A stretch of 64,000 nucleotides of DNA from Legionella spiritensis (GTDB lineage: Bacteria > Pseudomonadota > Gammaproteobacteria > Legionellales > Legionellaceae). Below are positions 45,448 to 54,645 of the stretch, piece after piece. How positions within the stretch are numbered: position 1 is the first letter of the stretch; each line of letters begins with the position of its first letter. Made by a program: the position numbers and the translations under genes. A model generated the notes under the pieces. That model was given only the letters and a program-made list of their open reading frames with translations, was not told the DNA's origin and searched no databases. The stretch covers positions 1 through 64,000 of the forward strand of contig NZ_LT906457.1 of the NCBI RefSeq assembly GCF_900186965.1, in the 5' to 3' direction.

Positions 45448-46578
45448 CTAAATAGACGCTCCGCCCTGATTTCCGGGAGGATGGATCCCGAGGTTGTGAT
45501 AGTTATCGATTTGGGAAAATAAAGCGAATAACGAGTGATTCGAGTCGTATTCTCCTTCCGGACTAGATTGTGGTTCCACTTCACTAAGAAGTTCGCCCGG
45601 GGTTTTCCCTTTGTTTGCCAGAGAGTGTAATACGAGCCCGCGTAAGCCGGCGCCCCATGATTCTACAAAGGAGCGTTGTAAATTGATGGTCAGCGATGCT
45701 TCAAGTTCAGTGATTCGAGTCTGGTCAAGTTTTTTGAGCGGATAGGTAAGTTTGGTGATTTTGCTTGTTTTCAAAGCGGCAAGAAGCGCCTGCCACTGTG
45801 CTTCATCCAGTTTTTCAAGGGGGTTTCCTGTCAAGTGAAGTTCCCGGATGTCGCTTTTGGCGATGGCCATGAATAAACTATGGATGTTTTCCGCAGACAG
45901 CTGATGCAGGTTATTCATAGCCAGGTTGAGATATTTTATTTGGGTGCGGGGCAAAAATTCACAAACGACCTGCAATTGCTCATGAGACAGCTTTCCTAAA
46001 AAATTATCGGCCAAATTGAGCCGCTCCGGCGAATTTGTGCCGAGCGCTGTTAAAAAGGATTGTAGTTGTTGCGAGGAAAGTTTACTGAAACAGTTGCTGC
46101 CCAGGGAGAGTTCTTTTGATTGCAGAACAAGCAATAATTCGCAAAAATAGTTAAAGTGGATATCGGTCAGGGCGTGAAGCCGGCAATTCGATAAATCAAG
46201 TAGGTTAATATCCTTGCAATAAGCGATACAGCCCAGCAAATGCCACTGTTCCCGGCTAATGGTGGTCAGATCGATATCCGCGAGAACGAGTTTGCCGCCA
46301 CTCAGTTTTTTGAGCAGTGTATGAGCGAATTGACCCAGGGTTTTTTCCTCCAGGGGTAAATGCCGGGAAAAGGAATTATCACTGCATCGTTGCAGGATGG
46401 CGGTGAAAATCTCGATATAGGAACACGACGTCTGTTTTAACAGATCCGTCAGTTCGTTTTCACTTTTGTTGTCAAAAGCAAGAAAATGACTGAGCAGCGT
46501 ATTAATATAATCTTCCGGTTGCTGACTCAAGTAGCTTGTAATTTCTTCAGTACAGAGTTCATCATTATCGTTTTGCAT
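45448..46578 (-). CDS. Leucine-rich-repeat protein, candidate effector
   Basis: The 376-residue product has tandem leucine-rich repeats between about 95 and 285, of the ribonuclease-inhibitor type (LNLADNFLGKLSHEQLQ, LNLAMNNLHQLSAENI, LHLTGNPLEKLDEAQW). These form curved protein-binding surfaces. N-terminal helices and a polar, Glu- and Gly-containing tail flank them. No signal peptide is present. LRR proteins of this style are common among Legionella Dot/Icm effectors, so host-protein binding is a reasonable guess. GTG 46611 is an alternative start; ATG 46578 has AAGG upstream. It is divergent from the next candidate effector. Confidence 0.65.
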   Translation of the reverse strand: MQNDNDELCTEEITSYLSQQPEDYINTLLSHFLAFDNKSENELTDLLKQTSCSYIEIFTAILQRCSDNSFSRHLPLEEKTLGQFAHTLLKKLSGGKLVLADIDLTTISREQWHLLGCIAYCKDINLLDLSNCRLHALTDIHFNYFCELLLVLQSKELSLGSNCFSKLSSQQLQSFLTALGTNSPERLNLADNFLGKLSHEQLQVVCEFLPRTQIKYLNLAMNNLHQLSAENIHSLFMAIAKSDIRELHLTGNPLEKLDEAQWQALLAALKTSKITKLTYPLKKLDQTRITELEASLTINLQRSFVESWGAGLRGLVLHSLANKGKTPGELLSEVEPQSSPEGEYDSNHSLFALFSQIDNYHNLGIHPPGNQGGASI

Positions 46579-46717
46579 CGTAATTTGCCTTGGCGGCCTA
46601 TTTTTGCTCACAATAGTATTGCAAACAAATATTCATGACGTCAATAACTATCACCAAACGGGTTATCTTGTGCGGTATGCGGAATGTGTTTTTTTATATT
46701 ACATATAGAAGTATTTT

Positions 46718-46745
46718 TTTACATAACGCCATATTTGTGTATAAT
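46718..46745 (+). promoter_or_regulatory. Promoter of the 46776-48104 gene
   Basis: TTTACA (46718-46723) and TATAAT (46740-46745) are spaced by 16 bases, a good sigma-70 pair, about 30 bases before the start codon. It lies in the 197-bp divergent gap shared with the LRR gene. Confidence 0.6.
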
Positions 46746-46775
46746 TTGATCATGTAGGCAAGAATTTAGATCATT

Positions 46776-48104
46776 ATGCCAAAATTATTCACGATTAAGG
46801 AGTGGGGCGCAAAGGGAATAAAAAACACCGTCATTGCAGATGAAATGAGCAATGTTTATAAAAATTCAACTATTTATGAGCGTCTGGATTCTCTGATCGC
46901 ATTGTATGAAGCCTGCGCAAAACAACAACCTGCCAACGAGGCGGTTGATGAGTTAAAGCGGCAAACAACTGCGTTTATCGCCATGATTACCAATACCAGA
47001 GACGTGGCGGGCGTCATTGAGCAAAGGAAAAATTTACGTGAATTGTGGCCTGTTTTTTTACCGAATACAGCTCTCAGACATCTTCGTCCCTTCAAGCTGG
47101 CATCGGAAGAGGACGGTGTGCAACGAAAACATCTGGTTAAACAAAGGCTGCTTGAGCATCTTCTTGCTTTAAAACAAAAAAATTTACTAAAGGTGAATAA
47201 AGAAGATAAAAGGCAGGATGAATTGCATGGCGTGACCATGCTAAGCGATCTTGAAAAAGAGGCTTTCCGTATTTTCCCGGCCGATGGTGCACTGTGGACT
47301 TTGCGTCAACCCTCGGATGAAGACAGTCCTCTTGAAATAGTACCCTTTGATACCGGGCATTGTATTGCCCATGGTCGCGATAATGGCCGTGCCATTTTTG
47401 TGCTTAATCCACAGGGTGAGTTATTTGCAGGCAGCACGGAAGAGAAGCGGTTTCATCATTCCAGCTTTGAACGTGGCGGATTTGTAGCGTACGGAGGAAC
47501 CATGGAGGTTGAAAAGGGACAGCTTAAATATATTGATGATTACAGCGGACATTACGGGCCAAAAATAAAGCAATTCTTCAATCTGATTAAAGAGTTTCAT
47601 GCCCGAAAGCTGATTCAGGAAGACACCATTATTAATTATAAATTCCGAGAATCCGCCGGCTTAAAGCTTGGTGAGGAATCCACGTACTTAAATACTCGCG
47701 GTTTCCTTGGTTTACCGTCGTTAAAAAAGGAGAGGGGCGAGATCAAGGCGTCGGAAGTCAAATCAGAGGACATTGATCACTTTGAAATATTATCCAATTT
47801 TTTATATGACGCCGTTGATGAAGAATCGTCTCCTTCCTGGCGTATATTTGCGGTAGTCATGTATGAATTTTTAAAAGATAAATCAGGGATCAGTGACAAA
47901 CTTGACGGTTATATCGATGATGTAAAGGGTTTATTGAGCGAGCTTTCCATTCCGACCGATTTTGCAGAGCATAACCCTGAAGAATACGAAAAATACCTGC
48001 GGATCATGAACGAATTGATTACCAGTAATAAAACCCTGGAAAGAGCACTTGGCGGTACCGACTGGTTACCGGTTAATGTTGATAAAGGGATTCAAAATCA
48101 ATAA
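46776..48104 (+). CDS. Candidate effector with HSSF...SGHY signature
   Basis: The family is not certain. The 442-residue soluble product has no signal peptide. A central block reads FHHSSF (226-231), then GGFVAYGGTMEVEKGQL and YSGHYGP (256-262). This order (HSSF, glycine-rich turn, SGHY-P) matches a motif I associate with plant IQM calmodulin-binding proteins and some fungal and bacterial secreted proteins, with no known enzymatic role. The N-terminal 150 residues are helical and charged; the C terminus ends in a helical region and QNQ. A sigma-70-like promoter lies just upstream. Effector status is inferred from the eukaryote-like motif and its neighbour. Confidence 0.55.
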   Translation: MPKLFTIKEWGAKGIKNTVIADEMSNVYKNSTIYERLDSLIALYEACAKQQPANEAVDELKRQTTAFIAMITNTRDVAGVIEQRKNLRELWPVFLPNTALRHLRPFKLASEEDGVQRKHLVKQRLLEHLLALKQKNLLKVNKEDKRQDELHGVTMLSDLEKEAFRIFPADGALWTLRQPSDEDSPLEIVPFDTGHCIAHGRDNGRAIFVLNPQGELFAGSTEEKRFHHSSFERGGFVAYGGTMEVEKGQLKYIDDYSGHYGPKIKQFFNLIKEFHARKLIQEDTIINYKFRESAGLKLGEESTYLNTRGFLGLPSLKKERGEIKASEVKSEDIDHFEILSNFLYDAVDEESSPSWRIFAVVMYEFLKDKSGISDKLDGYIDDVKGLLSELSIPTDFAEHNPEEYEKYLRIMNELITSNKTLERALGGTDWLPVNVDKGIQNQ

Positions 48105-48411
48105 TAGTTCTCCGTTAGCTCCCAGTGGCGCATCGGATATAAATATTATAAAAATCAACAATATGTCTTTTATTTTCTCTGGTTTTTCGCAAATTTAACA
48201 ATTCACTCTTTGCATTCAGTGGTTATATGGGTTAATTTAAAAGCATAGATAGTATTTCTTGCTCGGCTAACACAAAAAGCAAGGAAGCCAGATTTAAACA
48301 ATCGCGGTGTGCATGCTTAACTCGTATTAAGAAGCCTGAAGCGGTTGAAGAGGCATCCACTTTATATACCAGAACCGTAGCAAGAATACTATCGAACCTC
48401 ACTTTAACCAA
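48105..48411. other. Intergenic stretch with no supported gene
   Basis: This 307-bp gap between convergent genes is AT-rich in its first half. A frame open from 48236 to 48415 on the plus strand lacks any ATG, GTG or TTG start and may be a decayed gene end or chance. No terminator, tRNA or family repeat was recognised. Confidence 0.4.
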
Positions 48412-49281
48412 TTAACCAAATCTCGGTTCAGGTCGATGGCAATAGGGCGCCTTGGCGTGTTTGGCATAATAATTCTGGTGATACCCTTCCGCCGGCCAGA
48501 AAGGACCGACTTCCAGCAATTTCGTGGCCACATCATAGCCACGCGCACGTAATAATTTCAACAACGCTTGTGTGTCCGCTTTTTGTTCCGGGTTATAATA
48601 AAAAACCGCGCTTTGATATTGCTGTCCAATGTCGGGGCCTTGTCCCGTGCGCTGGGTTGGGTCATGAATCTCAAAAAAACGTTTCAAAACGGCGTAATAA
48701 TCCAGTTTGCCGACGTCAAATACCACTCTGGCCGCTTCATAATGGCCGGTGTTGCCCTGACAAACCTGTTCGTAGGTCGGATCAGGAACATGGCCGCCGG
48801 TGTAGCCGACTTCAACGTTTAAAATGCCTGGCATGAGACGCAGGAAATGGTCTACTCCCCAGAAACAGCCCCCCGCTACGATGGCTTCTTCCGTATCCAG
48901 CACCTCGCTGTCCGGGACAAAATCAATGGATGCGGAATTCACGCAGTGACGAAGATTTCTGGTTGTGTACTGTTCTCCGGTGAATACATGGCCAAGATGC
49001 GCATCGCAACGACCACAGATAATTTCCGTGCGTAACCCGTCGGGATCCGGTTGTTGTCTGACAGCCTGAACAATGTCATCGTCAAAGCTTGGCCAGCCGC
49101 ATCCGGAATGGAATTGACTGGCTGCGCGAAAAAGCGCCAGGCCGCATCGCCGGCACAAATAACTGCCCTTTGCGGAGGGTTCGTTGTATTGACCGCTATG
49201 GGGATATTCCGTTGCCTTGTCACAAATGATTTTGCGAGCCAGAGGGGTCAGGCTCGCGGTTTTATCCAGATAAGTCGTCAC
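48412..49281 (-). CDS. msrBA: Bifunctional methionine sulfoxide reductase MsrB-MsrA
   Basis: This fusion repairs both stereoisomers of oxidised methionine. The 289-residue product has MsrB first (1-125): zinc cysteines 43/46 and 89/92, CGWPSF, and catalytic Cys113 in RHCVNSAS. MsrA follows (about 133-289) with GGCFWG (catalytic Cys139) and GYTGG. The order is B then A. The frame opens at 49359, but GTG 49281 with AGGAGAATTCC upstream is the likely start. No signal peptide is present in this form, so it probably acts in the cytosol. Confidence 0.93.
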   Translation of the reverse strand: MTTYLDKTASLTPLARKIICDKATEYPHSGQYNEPSAKGSYLCRRCGLALFRAASQFHSGCGWPSFDDDIVQAVRQQPDPDGLRTEIICGRCDAHLGHVFTGEQYTTRNLRHCVNSASIDFVPDSEVLDTEEAIVAGGCFWGVDHFLRLMPGILNVEVGYTGGHVPDPTYEQVCQGNTGHYEAARVVFDVGKLDYYAVLKRFFEIHDPTQRTGQGPDIGQQYQSAVFYYNPEQKADTQALLKLLRARGYDVATKLLEVGPFWPAEGYHQNYYAKHAKAPYCHRPEPRFG

Positions 49282-49306
49282 GGAATTCTCCTGATAGCGT
49301 CCGCGG

Positions 49307-50281
49307 TTATTTAATACGGTTACATATTTTATCGGCCATGTAACCAATGGCTCCTGCATAATAGATAGAATTATTGTAGCGCAAAATCATTTTGTAGTTC
49401 GGGTAAGCCAGAAATACCGGGCCGCCGTACGGTTGCACGATGCTGGCATTGAGATTCTGGTATGGTAGGGGGCGCCCGTCTACTGTGCGTATGCCCATGG
49501 CATTCCACTCGCTGACCGGTTTGACGATATTCTTGCCTTCCAGATCCATATTGAAGTGACGGGGAAGTTTCACATGGATGGCCCATGGTTCGCCTGTACG
49601 CCAACCGTTTTGCTTCATATAATTGGCAATGGAGGCAAACACATCGGCTTTGGTGTCCCAAATATCCTTGCGGCCGTCGCCGTTATAGTCTACCGCATAT
49701 TTCATCCAGCTCGACGGCAAAAATTGCGGTTGTCCTGATGCGCCGGCCCATTCTCCTTTGAATTTTTGCAGGGACACATGGCCGTCATTGACAATATGGA
49801 GAGCCATAAACAGTTGTTTGCGGAAGAAATCACTGCGCCTGGAATCGTATGCCAGCGTGGCCAGCGATTTAATCACTGGAAAATTACCCATATATGTTCC
49901 ATAGCTCGTTTCCATGCCCCAGAATGAAACAATGAAACAGGGATCCACGCCGAATTGCGCAGCCACTTCATCGATCAACGCTTTATTTCTCGCGTAATTC
50001 TTACGCCCCATCAGGATCCGATAATTGTCGGCGCGTGTGCGCAGGTATTTTTGGTAGGTCAAACGGTGTTCCGGCTGCGAGCGAGCCAGGCCCTTCACGC
50101 GGCGGCTTGGTTCATGAATGCCTGCGAACGCTTCGTCAAACAAGGCCGGGGATATACCTTGTCCAATCGCTTCCCGCCGGACTTCGGCCACCCAGCTTTG
50201 CCAGCTTTGCTGATTGGCCGCCGCAAGAGGCGCTAATATCAATAGCAACGGGATCGCGAGGCTGAATCGTAATTTAATCAT
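49307..50281 (-). CDS. mltB: Lytic murein transglycosylase B
   Basis: MltB cleaves peptidoglycan glycan strands to 1,6-anhydro products. The 324-residue product has a signal peptide (1-22) without a clear lipobox, the catalytic glutamate Glu124 in FWGMETSYGTY, and family motifs SLATLAYDSRR, GEWAGASGQPQFLPSSW and YNGDGRKDIW. Length fits. Because it lacks the lipobox cysteine, it may be soluble in the periplasm rather than an outer-membrane lipoprotein. It is upstream of msrBA on the same strand by 25 bp, perhaps co-transcribed. Confidence 0.92.
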   Translation of the reverse strand: MIKLRFSLAIPLLLILAPLAAANQQSWQSWVAEVRREAIGQGISPALFDEAFAGIHEPSRRVKGLARSQPEHRLTYQKYLRTRADNYRILMGRKNYARNKALIDEVAAQFGVDPCFIVSFWGMETSYGTYMGNFPVIKSLATLAYDSRRSDFFRKQLFMALHIVNDGHVSLQKFKGEWAGASGQPQFLPSSWMKYAVDYNGDGRKDIWDTKADVFASIANYMKQNGWRTGEPWAIHVKLPRHFNMDLEGKNIVKPVSEWNAMGIRTVDGRPLPYQNLNASIVQPYGGPVFLAYPNYKMILRYNNSIYYAGAIGYMADKICNRIK

Positions 50282-50415
50282 AACATTCCCCTTATTATTT
50301 TTTCTGGCTTTAAAGTCGCTTTAACCAGTTTTTTATTAAAAAATAAACATGTTCAGGTCCCATATAGCCCTGCATCGGCAAAAACATTGCTGCGCTTTAA
50401 TTTTAACATTCTGGA

Positions 50416-51021
50416 TTATTTCTGTAGTATAGACGTTAAATGAGGCCATATGTTGTCGAGAATTCGCTGCTGAGCCTGTTCGTTAGGATGCAGGCCGTCC
50501 TGTTGCATGAATTGATTATGGCCGGCGACGCCTTCCAGAAACATGGGTACCAGTGCTGCATGGTACTGCCTGGCCAGTTGTGCATAGACATTGTCGAATA
50601 ATTTGCGATAGGCAGGGCCATAATTGGGCGGAAGATAGGTTCCTAACAACAACGCTTTTGCCCCTGCCTGTCGGCTCATGTCGAGCATTTTAGCCAGGTT
50701 TTGTTTCATTGCGGCCACAGGCAGCCCGCGCAGACCATCGTTAGCGCCCAGTTCGATGATAATGATTTCAGGATCATATTTTGGTATGGCCATTTTAAGC
50801 TTCTGCAAGCCATTGCTGGTGGTATCACCGCTCGTGCTGAGATTGATCAACCGATAGTCAGGGTATTGGTTGTTGAGGCGTTCTTTCAGCAGGTTAACCC
50901 AGCTCTTTTGAATATCAATACCATAACCGGCACTCAGACTGTCTCCCAGGACAATAATGGTTTTTGCCTGCAAGGATGCTATGCTGAAAAAAAACAATAG
51001 AAATAAAGCACGGAATTTCAT
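50416..51021 (-). CDS. tesA: Periplasmic SGNH esterase TesA
   Basis: TesA is a multifunctional thioesterase/arylesterase/lysophospholipase of the periplasm. The 201-residue product has a signal peptide (1-19, ending LQA), block I VLGDSLSAGYG with Ser28, block III GANDGLRG, and block V DGLHPN with the Asp-His pair. It is divergent from an ABC ATPase/permease pair with start codons that overlap by a few bases, the same tesA/ybbA-ybbP arrangement known from E. coli. Confidence 0.93.
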   Translation of the reverse strand: MKFRALFLLFFFSIASLQAKTIIVLGDSLSAGYGIDIQKSWVNLLKERLNNQYPDYRLINLSTSGDTTSNGLQKLKMAIPKYDPEIIIIELGANDGLRGLPVAAMKQNLAKMLDMSRQAGAKALLLGTYLPPNYGPAYRKLFDNVYAQLARQYHAALVPMFLEGVAGHNQFMQQDGLHPNEQAQQRILDNIWPHLTSILQK

Positions 51022-51697
51022 GGCGCTCCATAATGTTATGATGACACTTCAGGATGTCTATTATACGGTACAAAGTGGTGAACAATTATTACCTATATTG
51101 AAAGATATCAATCTTGCTATCAAGTCCGGGGCCAGTATCGCAATTACAGGGGCGTCCGGTTCGGGAAAAAGTTCACTCCTTCATTTAATGGCCGGCCTTG
51201 AGCTCCCCACGTCCGGACAAATTTTTTATGGGGAGGAGGACATCACCCTGGCCGATGAAGATCGGCGGGCACAGTTAAGGGCACGAAAAATCGGATTTAT
51301 TTTTCAATCCTTCCAGTTACTTCCCAATCTCACCGCCCTGGAAAACGTGTTATTACCACTGGAAATCAATCAACAGGCCGACGCGCTGACGGAGGCGTTA
51401 TCCTGGCTGGATAAAGTGGGTCTTAAGCAACGAGCCAGTCACTATCCCTTGCAATTATCAGGCGGAGAACAACAACGGGTTGCCATAGCCAGAGCGTTCG
51501 CCATCTCGCCTTCCGTCCTGTTTGCCGATGAGCCAACCGGAAATCTGGATAACCGGACAGGAAAAATCATTGCCGATTTGTTGTTTGATTTAAATCGCCT
51601 TCACCAGACTACGCTGGTTATTGTGACCCATGATGAGGCACTGGCCAAACGATGTGTCGAGCATTGGCCTTTGATTGACGGAACGGTCAAATGTTAA
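51020..51697 (+). CDS. ybbA: ABC transporter ATP-binding protein YbbA
   Basis: This is the ATPase of a MacB/LolD-type ABC system. The roughly 225-residue product shows Walker A GASGSGKSS, Q-loop FQSFQLLPNLTALENV, signature LSGGEQQRVAIARA, Walker B LFADEPTGNLD and the His switch VTHDEALA. The start is not settled: ATG 51020 overlaps the divergent tesA start, and ATG 51038 or 51041 would remove six or seven residues. It overlaps ybbP by seven bases. Confidence 0.9.
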   Translation: MALHNVMMTLQDVYYTVQSGEQLLPILKDINLAIKSGASIAITGASGSGKSSLLHLMAGLELPTSGQIFYGEEDITLADEDRRAQLRARKIGFIFQSFQLLPNLTALENVLLPLEINQQADALTEALSWLDKVGLKQRASHYPLQLSGGEQQRVAIARAFAISPSVLFADEPTGNLDNRTGKIIADLLFDLNRLHQTTLVIVTHDEALAKRCVEHWPLIDGTVKC

Positions 51698-54168
51698 ATT
51701 TGCCCCTGACCCTGAAAGCCACCCTGCGAGACTGGAAGAGCGGGGAGCTGACGCTCTTGCTGATGGCGTTGATTATCGCCGTAGCCTGCGTTACGGCGAT
51801 CAGCAATTTTACCACGCTCATCAACCGCCAGCTTGAACAAAGTACGGCTAATCTTCTGGGAGCGGATGCGGTTGTAGTCAGCAGCGTTCCCATTCCTTCC
51901 CGGTGGCGAGACGAAGCGGCACGCCTGGCTCTGACTCAGACGACAAGTGTCACATTTTTAAGCATGGTGGAATATCATGGCCACTTGCAATTGGCGCAAA
52001 TTCATAGCGTATCCGCTCCCTATCCGTTACGGGGAACCGTGAGGGTCGCCGACAGAATTTCCGATAAGACCGGTCACCCCGCTCAAATCCCTGCGGCCGG
52101 AAACGTCTGGCTGGAACCCAGGTTATTGTCCCTGCTTTCCGCCGACATCGGTCAATACATCACCATTGGCGCCGCGAGATTGCGAATCGCCGGAGTTATT
52201 CTTGAACAACCCGGGCAAATGGGTAACTGGTTTACCATTTCTCCACGTATCATCATGAATCAGCAAGACATAGCCAAAACCAAAGTGATTCAGCGCGGCA
52301 GCCGAGTGACCTATTCCTGGTTGCTTCGCGGGGCGAAAAAAAACGTAAGCGCGTTAAAAAAGGATTTGCACAATAAGCTGACCAGCCATCAGGAATGGAC
52401 CGATAGCCAAAATAACAATCCGACCGTCGTGCGAGCGACGGAGCGCACACTGAGTTATCTTCATCTTGGTACTTTAATGAGTCTGGTTTTAGCCGGTGTG
52501 GCCATTAGTATGGCAACCTTGCGCTATTGCCAGCGTCATATCGGACAGGTGGCGTTATTACGTTGTTTCGGAGCGTCACAATCACAGATCCTCGGGATCT
52601 ATCTCGGTAGTCTGTTCTTGCTGGGCAGTACTGCCTGTCTTATTGGAGCTGCCATCGGGTATGCACTCCAGCCGGTTTTGCTGAACTGGTTAGGCGGTTT
52701 GCTTCCCCCTGTGTCGCGGCACGTTACGTTCGCGCCGCTGTTTTTCAGCCTGGCTGCCGGGATGACGCTCTTACTGGGGTTTTCCGCGGGGCATGTCTGG
52801 CAATTACGCAAGATAAGCGCTATCACGATGTTTCGTCAACAACAAGTGGTTTGGCAAAACAGTACCTATGTCACCTATGGATTTGCTTTATTATTACTGG
52901 GCGTACTGGCTCTCATTTATACCGGATCATGGATGATCACGGGTTTCGTCCTGTTTGCCTGTGTTGCTTTCATTGCGATGGTTGTCGGCAGTTTATGGCT
53001 GGTGTTCGGGCTGCTTATGGGCCAGAAACAACGCTTGCCGCTCAACTGGCGTTTCGGGTTCGTCAACATAGGACGCAATCTGGAAAACAGTGCTTTACAG
53101 ATCATTGGTATTGGTCTGGCGTTAACGGCCATGTTGAGTTTAACTATAGTCAAGAATGATTTGTTGCGAGACTGGCAGCGCCAGTTACCTCCCGATGCCG
53201 CCAATTTTTTTATGATCAATATTGCGCCGGATCAGATCGGTGACATAAACCGGTTGTTGTCGGCCAATCGTATTCAACACGCGGCTTTTTACCCGATAGT
53301 CCGTGCCCGTTTGACCGCTATTAATCATCAATCCGTTCAACAACGATTTGGTGAGGAGGCTAAAAATATCAACGCCTTGCGCCGGGAACTCAATTTATCC
53401 TGGACGGACAAACTTCCGCCCGGCAATGAGATCACCGCGGGACGCTGGCAGGTCAGGGATCCGCATAAAAACTGGGTTTCTGTGGAGAAAGGCGTGGCGG
53501 AAAGATTGGGTTTGAAACTGGGTGATCTTGTTGGTTTTCAATTTGGTGACGGGCAACTGACGGCGGAGGTGACCAGTATTCGTCGCGTGGACTGGAGTTC
53601 GTTTAATCCGAATTTTTTTATGTTATTCAAACCCGGTTTTCTCGATGATGCTCCCCGGACGATGTTGACCAGCATGTATGTCCCCCCGAGCCGTCAGGAG
53701 ATCCTGATTGAAATGACCCGGCAATTTCCCAATATTACCCTGATTGATATTACTCAAGCCATTAACAAGGTTCGAAGCGTCTTAACCGACGCCGGTAACG
53801 CAATTAGTTTTATTACTTTTTTTGCCTTGCTGGCGGGGTTGATCATTGTGGCGCTGGCTATTTTATCTTTCAGCAGTACCAAACAGCAGGAAACCCGGTT
53901 GCTTAAGGTATTGGGCATGCGCCAGTACGCCTTATTGTGGATCCGGACCAGCGAGGCGTTTATCCTTGGTGTTTATGCCGGATTGCTGGCATCCATCACC
54001 GCCATTCTTGTTAACCGCTATTTAGCCGAGGTGGTGTTGAACATTCCCTTCAGTCCGCCGTGGCACTTGATCCTGACGGTTCCTCTCTATACGGCAGGTA
54101 TCACCGTTGTTATTAATTTTCTGATCCAGAGAAATCAATATCAACACCGAAAGCAAACCGTCATTTGA
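51691..54168 (+). CDS. ybbP: ABC transporter permease YbbP
   Basis: This is the FtsX-like permease partner of YbbA. The 825-residue product has a first span near 20-40, a large periplasmic domain, a central set of spans (about 255-370, with TLMSLVLAGVAISMATLRY), a second set (about 390-500), another periplasmic part and a final FtsX domain (about 710-815). The double-FtsX layout fits YbbP. The complex is thought to extract or move lipophilic substrates from the inner membrane, and the TesA neighbour suggests a linked lipid-handling role. The actual substrate is unknown. Confidence 0.9.
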   Translation: MLNLPLTLKATLRDWKSGELTLLLMALIIAVACVTAISNFTTLINRQLEQSTANLLGADAVVVSSVPIPSRWRDEAARLALTQTTSVTFLSMVEYHGHLQLAQIHSVSAPYPLRGTVRVADRISDKTGHPAQIPAAGNVWLEPRLLSLLSADIGQYITIGAARLRIAGVILEQPGQMGNWFTISPRIIMNQQDIAKTKVIQRGSRVTYSWLLRGAKKNVSALKKDLHNKLTSHQEWTDSQNNNPTVVRATERTLSYLHLGTLMSLVLAGVAISMATLRYCQRHIGQVALLRCFGASQSQILGIYLGSLFLLGSTACLIGAAIGYALQPVLLNWLGGLLPPVSRHVTFAPLFFSLAAGMTLLLGFSAGHVWQLRKISAITMFRQQQVVWQNSTYVTYGFALLLLGVLALIYTGSWMITGFVLFACVAFIAMVVGSLWLVFGLLMGQKQRLPLNWRFGFVNIGRNLENSALQIIGIGLALTAMLSLTIVKNDLLRDWQRQLPPDAANFFMINIAPDQIGDINRLLSANRIQHAAFYPIVRARLTAINHQSVQQRFGEEAKNINALRRELNLSWTDKLPPGNEITAGRWQVRDPHKNWVSVEKGVAERLGLKLGDLVGFQFGDGQLTAEVTSIRRVDWSSFNPNFFMLFKPGFLDDAPRTMLTSMYVPPSRQEILIEMTRQFPNITLIDITQAINKVRSVLTDAGNAISFITFFALLAGLIIVALAILSFSSTKQQETRLLKVLGMRQYALLWIRTSEAFILGVYAGLLASITAILVNRYLAEVVLNIPFSPPWHLILTVPLYTAGITVVINFLIQRNQYQHRKQTVI

Positions 54169-54193
54169 TGACGGCTTGTCGCGACAGATCCGT

Positions 54194-54634
54194 TTACACG
54201 ACTCGAACGTTCAGCATATCAGCAAGATTGGGCTGTGAGCAGAGGAATCGATCCGGTGTCTTGTTGTCGGAGAGCAGGGTTTTACAGATTTCGGGCCCTG
54301 TTGTAACGCCTGTGCCTATGGCGTTGCCTGTTATTTCAAGCACCAGAATACAGGATTGTCCGGTGTTTAAAACAAACGGCGACGGACAGACGCCGGGCAA
54401 GTTGGTCAATTGGGTGACGCCTGTAATCGGAACCATCGTCAGGGTGCGCAACAACAAGGTATTATTGGTGATCTGATAGGCGGCGTTGACCGTCTGATTG
54501 ATGGTGATTTCCGTGGGCGGTGTCAGAACGGGAATGATGGAAAATTTAGGCTGACTGCCGGCCTGTGCCGTAAACGCAAGCAAGACAAACAACACGCCTG
54601 AAATGACCCGGAGCATATTATGATGTCGATTCAC
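54194..54634 (-). CDS. Small exported protein, Legionella-type Cys-containing repeat style
   Basis: The function is unknown. The 146-residue product has a signal peptide (about 1-25, ending AQA), then a beta-rich body with TEITINQTVNAAYQITNNT, LTMVPITGV, a Cys pair (PGVCPSPFVLNTGQSCIL), and a late pair (PEICKTLL, RFLCSQPN). This layout (Y.VTNxT, GxCxxPFxLxxGQSC, GPxxC, QP) is one I associate with a set of secreted Legionella proteins. GTG start with AAGGAGAATT upstream. It follows the beta-barrel gene by 11 bp in the same operon. Confidence 0.72.
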   Translation of the reverse strand: MNRHHNMLRVISGVLFVLLAFTAQAGSQPKFSIIPVLTPPTEITINQTVNAAYQITNNTLLLRTLTMVPITGVTQLTNLPGVCPSPFVLNTGQSCILVLEITGNAIGTGVTTGPEICKTLLSDNKTPDRFLCSQPNLADMLNVRVV

Positions 54635-54645
54635 TGCAATTCTCC

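Noticed and set aside
48236-48415. Open frame with gene-like residues before the msrBA end
   Set aside because: No ATG, GTG or TTG start occurs in the frame and it has no recognisable motif; possibly a remnant, but not supportable.
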